A stretch of DNA of 35,092 bases from Pseudomonadota bacterium (lineage in GTDB: Bacteria; Pseudomonadota; Gammaproteobacteria; Steroidobacterales; Steroidobacteraceae). Shown one piece after another: positions 34,514-35,092 of the stretch. The translations under genes were made by a program, and so were the position numbers. The stretch covers positions 1 through 35,092 of the forward strand of contig CANGJP010000020.1 of the NCBI GenBank assembly GCA_947454465.1. The letters are read 5' to 3'. A model generated the notes under the pieces. The model worked only from the letters and a program-made list of their open reading frames with translations. It did not search any database and was not told the origin of the DNA. Position 1 is the first letter of the stretch; each line of letters starts with the position of its first letter.

Positions 34514-35092
34514 CTAACTCACTGGGGGCACATTTGTATGGCTATCAGATTCACTTTCAAGCTGATCTCCAGTTAGACCAAAACGTCGCTGACGCTCACT
34601 GAAGTAACTGAATGCGGCTGCCAGCTCAGTATCATCAAAATCTGGCCACAAAACATCAGTAAAATAAAGTTCGGTATAGGCCAAATTCCATAACAGAAAA
34701 TTGCTGATGCGCTGCTCACCACCTGTTCGCACAAATAGATCTGGCTCTGGTACACCATGTAATTCTAAATGGGCCGTAATATCCCCTTCCTGTATTTGTT
34801 GCGCCTGACGCTCACCAGACACGCATTGCTGAGCAAGCTTGCGAGTCGCTTGCAGCAAATCCCATCGTCCACCATACGCAACAGCGATCAGCACTAGCAT
34901 ACCTTTATTAGCCGCCGTCAACTGCTCGGCCTGCGCCATACCCTGCTGCAATTGCTGACTTAATAACGCACGATCACCAATAAAACGAACACGTATGCCA
35001 TTACGATGCATGACGCTCACTTCATGCTCTAAGGCCTGAACAAATAAACTCATCAGGCTACTGACTTCATCAGCGGGTCGCTTCCAGTTCTC
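34514..35092 (-). CDS. uppS: Undecaprenyl diphosphate synthase UppS (5' part outside window)
   Basis: The cis-prenyltransferase makes the C55 lipid carrier for peptidoglycan and O-antigen. The window holds the C-terminal 192 residues: the frame continues through 35053 to the edge, giving ENWKRPADEVSSLM, which matches the conserved SSENWNRP region of the family. The N-terminal catalytic DGNGRWA motif must lie beyond the edge. Visible signatures include NIAAN-like VLIAVAYGGRWD, DLFVRTGGEQRISNFLLWNL and ELYFTDVLWPDF. An internal ATG at 35053 is not the start. It heads the visible part of the envelope cluster. Confidence 0.96.
   Translation of the reverse strand, partial: ENWKRPADEVSSLMSLFVQALEHEVSVMHRNGIRVRFIGDRALLSQQLQQGMAQAEQLTAANKGMLVLIAVAYGGRWDLLQATRKLAQQCVSGERQAQQIQEGDITAHLELHGVPEPDLFVRTGGEQRISNFLLWNLAYTELYFTDVLWPDFDDTELAAAFSYFSERQRRFGLTGDQLESESDSHTNVPPVS

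Overview
The window is chromosomal DNA of a gammaproteobacterium, roughly half G+C by eye. The evidence is the gene content and order. On the minus strand there is an uppS-cdsA-dxr-rseP-bamA-skp-lpxD-fabZ-lpxA-lpxB-rnhB envelope cluster and a ruvCAB-ybgC-tolQRAB-pal-cpoB-queE-queC-tRNA-Lys cluster. From memory, Pseudomonas keeps the second order, including the tRNA-Lys after queC. I cannot name a genus.

Layout from left to right. (1) Positions 1-4793 (minus) are one uninterrupted reading frame of about 1597 codons that runs off the left edge. It encodes a large secreted lipoprotein with a poly-serine linker, about eight degenerate ~90-residue repeats, further variant units, and a YVTN-type beta-propeller-like region. 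(2) Positions 4794-5250 hold its promoter region, a candidate terminator, tRNA-Lys(TTT) and the tRNA promoter. (3) Positions 5248-14010 (minus) form one tightly packed block read from ruvC to queC: Holliday junction resolution (ruvCAB), the Tol-Pal envelope machine (ybgC, tolQRAB, pal, cpoB) and two queuosine-precursor enzymes (queE, queC). Many genes overlap start to stop. (4) At 14124-16259 (plus), divergent from ruvC, lies relA, a ppGpp synthetase with a degenerate hydrolase domain. (5) Positions 16260-17574 are loosely packed: two unrecognised small membrane proteins, a possible 48-codon upstream ORF and an imperfect ~45-bp direct repeat. (6) Positions 17575-23417 (minus) encode a three-gene MexEF-OprN-like RND efflux system. 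A perfect 17-bp palindrome upstream is a good operator candidate. (7) Positions 23418-23829 hold that palindrome, a rho-independent terminator for the upstream cluster and a possible 36-residue small protein. (8) From 23830 to the right edge (minus) is the envelope-biogenesis cluster. uppS is cut by the window edge.

Functionally the window is dominated by the cell envelope: undecaprenyl phosphate, phospholipid and isoprenoid precursors, lipid A acylation, outer-membrane protein chaperoning and insertion, Tol-Pal constriction, and drug efflux. The most unusual item is the giant repeat lipoprotein next to the 3' end of tRNA-Lys, a position used for genomic-island integration in Pseudomonas. I see no CRISPR array, transposase, integrase or phage structural operon, and no clear new defence system.
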